Shown one piece after another: positions 59,396 through 64,000 of a DNA stretch of 64,000 nucleotides. The notes under the pieces were generated by a model, which was not told the DNA's origin, searched no databases, and saw only the letters and a list, made by a program, of their open reading frames with translations. Made by a program: the position numbers and the translations under genes. This DNA is from Candidula unifasciata (Eukaryota > Mollusca > Gastropoda > Stylommatophora > Geomitridae). The stretch is taken from the NCBI GenBank assembly GCA_905116865.2, contig CAJHNH020000224.1, positions 2,418,910 to 2,482,909 on the forward strand, in the 5' to 3' direction. Positions within the stretch are counted from its first letter, which is position 1. The number at the start of each line of letters is the position of its first letter.

Positions 59396-59814
59396 GTGTC
59401 AACAATGCTAACAATAAAATCTTTTCTCCTTTTTTTTCACATAAGTGAATAAATAATTATGCAAGTATTATATTAGCACAATGAACTAATTATAATGTAT
59501 GTAACATAGTATAAAATCTGTTACCTACATACAAGACATCTATAAATATAAAGACTGCGTATTTTATCCTAATGCATACACACATATAACATATGCTTTA
59601 TTTCTTGCACTACCATTAGAAACTAAATTTCACAAATATTTTTCAGTAAACATCAAAATAAAGAGCACTATAAAGTCACAAGCTACACAAAATATTCACT
59701 ACAAAATTACATAAAATAATTACAATAAACCCAAGAAATTGAACATAAATAGGGGTGTTTGAGAAGAGAAAACAACTTCACAGCACTGGGTTTCTTTTTT
59801 TCTACATTTACTGT
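59396..59814. other. Unassigned sequence
   Basis: AT-rich. AATAAA on the minus strand at about 59601 could end a long 3'UTR of the gene whose stop is at 62545; unproven. Confidence 0.3.
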
Positions 59815-60390
59815 TAAAAGGGCATGCAAGACATTGTATTGTGGTTTACAACTAATCTGTCAAACCCGTGCCTTTCAGCACAACACACCCAGTATCGGCA
59901 AAAGCTAGTTATTTGCCTTACACCACATACTTGTCAGGGTAGGGTGGGTATATTCAATTTACCTCAAAAATGGGCCCCCCAGAATCCACATGGGGGATGC
60001 ATTGGATACGATCCCATATGACTGGATCTCTTTGTGTAGAATGGCAATTCATCTACAGGCAGCATCTCACAGGGCATTCAACTGCAGCTTCAACAATAAA
60101 ACACCTACATTTGGGAAATGAAGGTGGAGTTTGGAATCAGATCCATCACTTTTCAGAGGCCCTATTCTAGAGGGGGGAAAGAATTGCCCCACTGTCTCAC
60201 TAACAAGCATATTGTGAAAGGCAACTAATTATGGATTGTTCCTCCAAAGTCAGAGTGCAGCTACCTGAACGACTAAGAACCAACAGTGTTGCACACAAGT
60301 ATACCAGATCTGTAAAATGGAAATGCACGAAAAAAGTCTGAAGGAAAATTTTACAGCCAGTCAAAGCGAAGAAGAAGGAACACCTGCATC
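59815..60390 (+). mobile_element. SINE family E with an inserted unnamed repeat
   Basis: Head GTATTGTGGTTTACAACTAA at 59837, unnamed repeat 59990-60130 (also at 54765), then E 3' half from AAGTCAGAGTGCAGCTACC to CAGCCAGTCAAAGCGAAGAA. Confidence 0.65.
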
Positions 60391-61087
60391 TGGGAAAGGA
60401 AGGTGGAGTTGTGAAGTTTGAAGAAATTTAATCCACAATTTTTAGAAAATAGCAATACAGACACTTTACTAAACTTCTAGTAGTCCGTAAGAAAAAAACT
60501 TGAAAGGTGCAATAACCGATCGCAAAATTAGACAAACGCCATGAAGAGAAAGTAAAAGTTCAAAATATATTATGAGAAATCGCACAAGGTTTGCATTTCA
60601 GAAACACATAAAATCAAAATTTTGTTTTGTGATGTCTGTTGAAAAAAAAAGGGATCAATGCAATAACAACAGCCATTATTTTAAGTACCAATGTGGGGAA
60701 AAAGCAACAACAAAAATTATTTATTAACATCAGCAACATTTGAAACAATTACGTTCTACAATTTCTGATGCAATTTCACTACAATTTCTTAAGTAAATAT
60801 TTACATCCTTTTAGAATCAATGAATCACTTGCCAAAAATAAACATCTCCAGGCAAACATGAGAAAAATGTCTTTATCACATGCACCCCCGTGTCTGATCA
60901 AATCATTTGCAGTTTCTCAAGATGTGGTACTTAATCTTATTGTAACAAATTAAAGACAGCAGACTGCAGAATCAAGCACTAGATAAGGTAAACCAATACT
61001 TTTCTGACTTTATCAAAACATATATATTCTCCAATACACCATTTCTAACAATTAAAACACAGATCTTGGCTGAAAAACTCAATATTG
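60391..61087. other. Unassigned sequence
   Basis: AT-rich. No feature was recognised. Confidence 0.35.
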
Positions 61088-61091
61088 CCAA

Positions 61092-61683
61092 CTCTTTCAG
61101 TACCAGGCAATTACTGATTATTATGATATAATGAACTCCACATCATATTCGGTGCCACATTCCACCAATGAACTCCACTATATTTCATACCATATTCCAC
61201 CAATGAACTCCACACTATATTTCATGCCATATTCCACCAATGAACTCCACACCATTCTGATAATAATTCCTAGGAAACAATTTCTGATTACACACAGTGT
61301 ACTTTGGCTAACTTTTACTGTCTAGTTTTTGTGAAATGTTCATCCCTTCTACTAGTGGCTACTTAATCTCAGCCAGTTCTACAATTTTCAGTGGCTACTT
61401 AATCTCAGCCAGTTCTACAATTTTCAGTGGCTATTTAATCTCAGCAAACTAGTGAACATAAAATTTGCCACAAAAAAAAACACCACAACAGCAAAAAAAA
61501 AAATGCTGTGGTTGGTTCTGCAATATCATGTAAAGGATACGCAACTAACTTTGTTTTAGAAATTAATCTCAGCCAGCTCTGCATTTTTACAATTTTACAT
61601 CACCGAGACTTAAAGGCTATTTCTCAAAAGTACATAAACTCTGAGATGGACACTGTTAAAGTAACAATCTGGTGCTGAAAGAG
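61092..61683. mobile_element. TTAA-family element, ~592 bp, ends decayed
   Basis: The left end CTCTTTCAGTACCAGGCAA and right end read inward CTCTTTCAGCACCAGATTG match at about 80%. Flanking TTAA has mutated (CCAA left, TGAA right). Inside are two short tandem arrays: ATGAACTCCAC (61131-61255, ~37 bp, 4 copies) and GTGGCTACTTAATCTCAGCC (61351-61440, 37 bp, 3 copies), and a SINE B tail (61445-61556). Confidence 0.55.
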
Positions 61684-62544
61684 TGAAATATTTGCTATGT
61701 GGGTATTAAACAGTTGACCTGAATTTGAAACATTATCTCTGATCAAGTTTACTTTGAAACATCTTGAAAACGTCCTTTTCCTCAAGCTAATGCAGTAAAT
61801 CTGGGTCATGACTGTTTCTCATTTGAAATAAATTCGCTTCAGACTAACTTAAAAAATAAAATAAAATTTCATTGCAGAAGTAATTTGAGGATATACTGGA
61901 ATGGAATACATATTTTAATTAATCTGGACTTGACCAATAGTCACTTTAAGTGAGTCTGATACAACTGGTGGCTTTTTGATAGACACCTTAAATGAAATTC
62001 GGCATACAAAAATGAATTTCCATTTCTGTGACTGAATGAACTTGATCGTGCCCAAGGCTTCTATATAAAGCAAGTAACTGGTGCCAAAAAAAAACACCTC
62101 TGACTAGATGGACTAGTTCCTGCTATGCTGACAGTGGACCTAAATGTCTATAGTACAATGATCAATCAGTTTGTCTCCTCTTGGCTGCGACTTAAAGGTT
62201 TACTGTACCATCATGAGATTAACGAATCCCAATGTGTAATGCCCACTTGTTCTTTGTTCTCTCAAGAAAGTTGCAGCGAAAGCATTGCCAAACAAACTTA
62301 ACTGATTTCCAATGAACACATTATACCTACCTATAGTTTGAACTATATGACATGGGATCTAAAAATGAACTGGAGGATGCAGAGGGTGAATTCAGATTCC
62401 AACACTATGATTGAAGTAAACATTTACTATTCACATATTATTATACCCATAATCTTATTAAACATGAACAACTATCTTTTGCATGCAGGCAACAATTATT
62501 GTGCAGTAAACATTCCTCCAGAAGCCCAGTATAAACAAACTAGA
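61684..62544 (-). other. Possible 3'UTR
   Basis: AT-rich, repeat-poor sequence after the minus-strand stop at 62545. No exon was seen. Confidence 0.3.
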
Positions 62545-62603
62545 CTAGCTTGATGTTTCGTAGCCGTAAGGGTTGTTGGACTGCCATCTCCACAGATCTT
62601 CAC
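62545..62603 (-). CDS. Putative terminal exon of a gene entering from the right
   Basis: Minus strand: acceptor ACATTTCAG before 62603, then EDLWRWQSNNPYGYETSS and TAG. The composition (Trp, Tyr, Asn, Pro, aromatic) looks like a real C terminus, but a second frame (VKICGDGSPTTLTATKHQ) is also open. No upstream exon was identified up to 64000. Family unknown. Confidence 0.35.
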
Positions 62604-63084
62604 CTGAAATGTATAATCAAGATGATTTTGAGTGAGTGAGAGTCTGATACAAAAATTTAATGATTTAATATCTCGCCTCAGCTTGATCATTCAGCTTGTG
62701 GTGTCGATGTGAGGCATAATTTGCAGGAAAGTGCCGATTAGTGCGATTTGTAAAATATGCTTCCCAGGAAATTTTCCTGTCCACTTTTTGCAATTTTGAC
62801 CTCTTCTTCACTTCCAACCCGGTGTGTACATCACTGTTTACTGTGGAATACTGTTAATTCACATCCAGGTTACATAACCACACTATTTTACTTGCTGCTT
62901 TCATATAAAATCCAAAGCTGCCACTATCCTCATGTTCCTTCGCCTTTCATTGTTTCTAATCTTCTCTCTTTGTGGTATATTAAGAGCCCTTCAGAGGAAT
63001 CTCATTTCAGATGTTGTAATTTTAACTTTAATGATTAAATCTCACAGTCTGATATTTTCTTTTTTCCTTCAGCCTTTTGAGGTA
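62604..63084. other. Unassigned sequence
   Basis: Would be intron of the gene above. No coding exon was recognised. Confidence 0.3.
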
Positions 63085-63210
63085 TTGAGGTTTATTCCTG
63101 CCTCCATTCATTCCTGCGACTGGCCTCCTCCTTCCAGATGGTGGTGACTCCAAGTGTTTGTGGATCTGTATATTATCTCTCCATAGTCTTCTCGGTCTTC
63201 TTCATGACAA
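63085..63210 (-). mobile_element. LINE family L2, reverse stub
   Basis: GGAGGCCAGTCGCAGGAATG complement region; minus strand includes EDYGEIIYRSTNTWSHHHLE, a diverged WRDNIxxDLxxLG segment. Confidence 0.6.
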
Positions 63211-63585
63211 TGTGATATTTAGAGCACCATAATTATAAATCACAAGCTGGAACAACAACAAAAAACTTATAAAAAAAACAACAATATATGACTAATTGAT
63301 TTGTTCAGGTGCATGCCGCCTGGTTAATGACACAGCCTTTTCTTAGGGTTACTAGCTAACCATGCACCAATGTACACTTGTTTCTGCTGTAAAAATTATT
63401 ATTTGGAAATGGCATGTTTGATTCATCATGTGGCAAATAAATCTTTCCATTTGTATCCTTCTGTCTCTGCAAGTGCCAATGTGTACATTGGAATCAACCT
63501 TTATTGTGGAGACAGCACATACATTTTTTGGGTCATGCTATGATGTCAAACTGTTGAACATCATCGTCTCCAAGACCATCTTAAA
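63211..63585. other. Unassigned sequence
   Basis: No feature was recognised. Confidence 0.35.
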
Positions 63586-63780
63586 TGTAAAGGACCCTTT
63601 CCATACCAAGATGCTAGACCCACAGGGTCTCAAGGGTTAATGTGGTCAACATTACGCAGGCCACCTTTACTTCCCAGGAAACGTGTAACCATCTTCAGTG
63701 GGCTCACCCTGGGAGTACTATTGAAAAAACTGCCCAGATGCAGATTCAAACAGAACTTCGAGCCAGCAGTATACCATCAC
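63586..63780 (-). mobile_element. SINE family C, reverse, diverged
   Basis: TAAAGGACCCTTTCCATACC, TGTGGTCAACATTACGCAGG, CCACCTTTACTTCCCAGGA and CTTCAGTGGGCTCACCCTGG. Confidence 0.7.
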
Positions 63781-64000
63781 AGGTAACACAAAGCTTTCTA
63801 ACTGATTCCAATAGGTGGAAGATTGAGACAGGATCGGTTCAAAGACAATGGCTAGAGTTTCTGAGGAAATTCGTCTCACAGGAATCAGTTTCAGTTTTGT
63901 GCCAGGATTGTAAGAGAAAATGAACGAGCGGATTGACTTACTGGCAGTGTCAAGGAAGGCACAGGACACGCAATGGACAGAGCGTACGTTCTCAATGCTC
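63781..64000. other. Unassigned window edge
   Basis: Open frames exist on both strands (plus: TDSNRWKIETGSVQRQWLEF) but neither shows a recognised domain or splice context before the window ends. Confidence 0.3.

Overview
This is a eukaryotic nuclear window from an invertebrate. It has intron-split genes with GT/AG splice sites, no operons, and an AT-rich background packed with SINEs, LINE tails, MITEs and microsatellites. The repeat mix (many tRNA-derived SINE families, LINE 3' stubs, a Polinton remnant, a Penelope-like GIY-YIG fragment) and the gene content fit a mollusc, most likely a gastropod. That placement is inference.

Two genes can be read. (1) On the minus strand, exons at 11652-9889, 6540-6408, 2233-2128 and 951-779 join in consistent phase. 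They give about 716 residues: a long low-complexity N-terminal half, then a hydrophobic membrane region. The end resembles DNAJC14-type ER membrane J-proteins; the J domain would lie left of position 1. A probable first exon and promoter lie near 15.0-15.2 kb. (2) On the plus strand, four exons (29625-29738, 33468-33662, 34559-34711, 36272-36616) encode a complete 268-residue MMACHC, the cytosolic cobalamin-processing protein. Two weak terminal exons on the minus strand (55.9 kb and 62.55 kb) suggest that one or two more genes end in the right third.

The rest is mobile DNA. I distinguish six SINE families, labelled A-F here. Several copies have perfect target-site duplications (TSDs). There are at least five LINE tail families (L1-L4, L7) and several reverse-transcriptase fragments, the largest at 27.5-28.6 kb. 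The region 15.2-29.5 kb is a gene-free repeat nest with a 460-bp foldback element, a decayed Polinton segment (minor capsid plus protease) and a Penelope-like fragment. MMACHC intron 1 carries a Merlin-type DNA transposon (869 bp, about 107-bp terminal inverted repeats (TIRs), 8-bp TSD, transposase remnant) nested in a TTAA-flanked element. At 47.4-49.9 kb, a ~52-bp satellite has been hit twice by TTAA-type elements at the same point of its unit, with a third TTAA element just beyond it. From 36.6 to 64 kb there is mostly repeat debris, minisatellites and long (TA)n tracts.

No prokaryotic-type defence system, CRISPR array or gene cluster is present. The most interesting material is the transposon biology and the way insertions touch the MMACHC splice sites.
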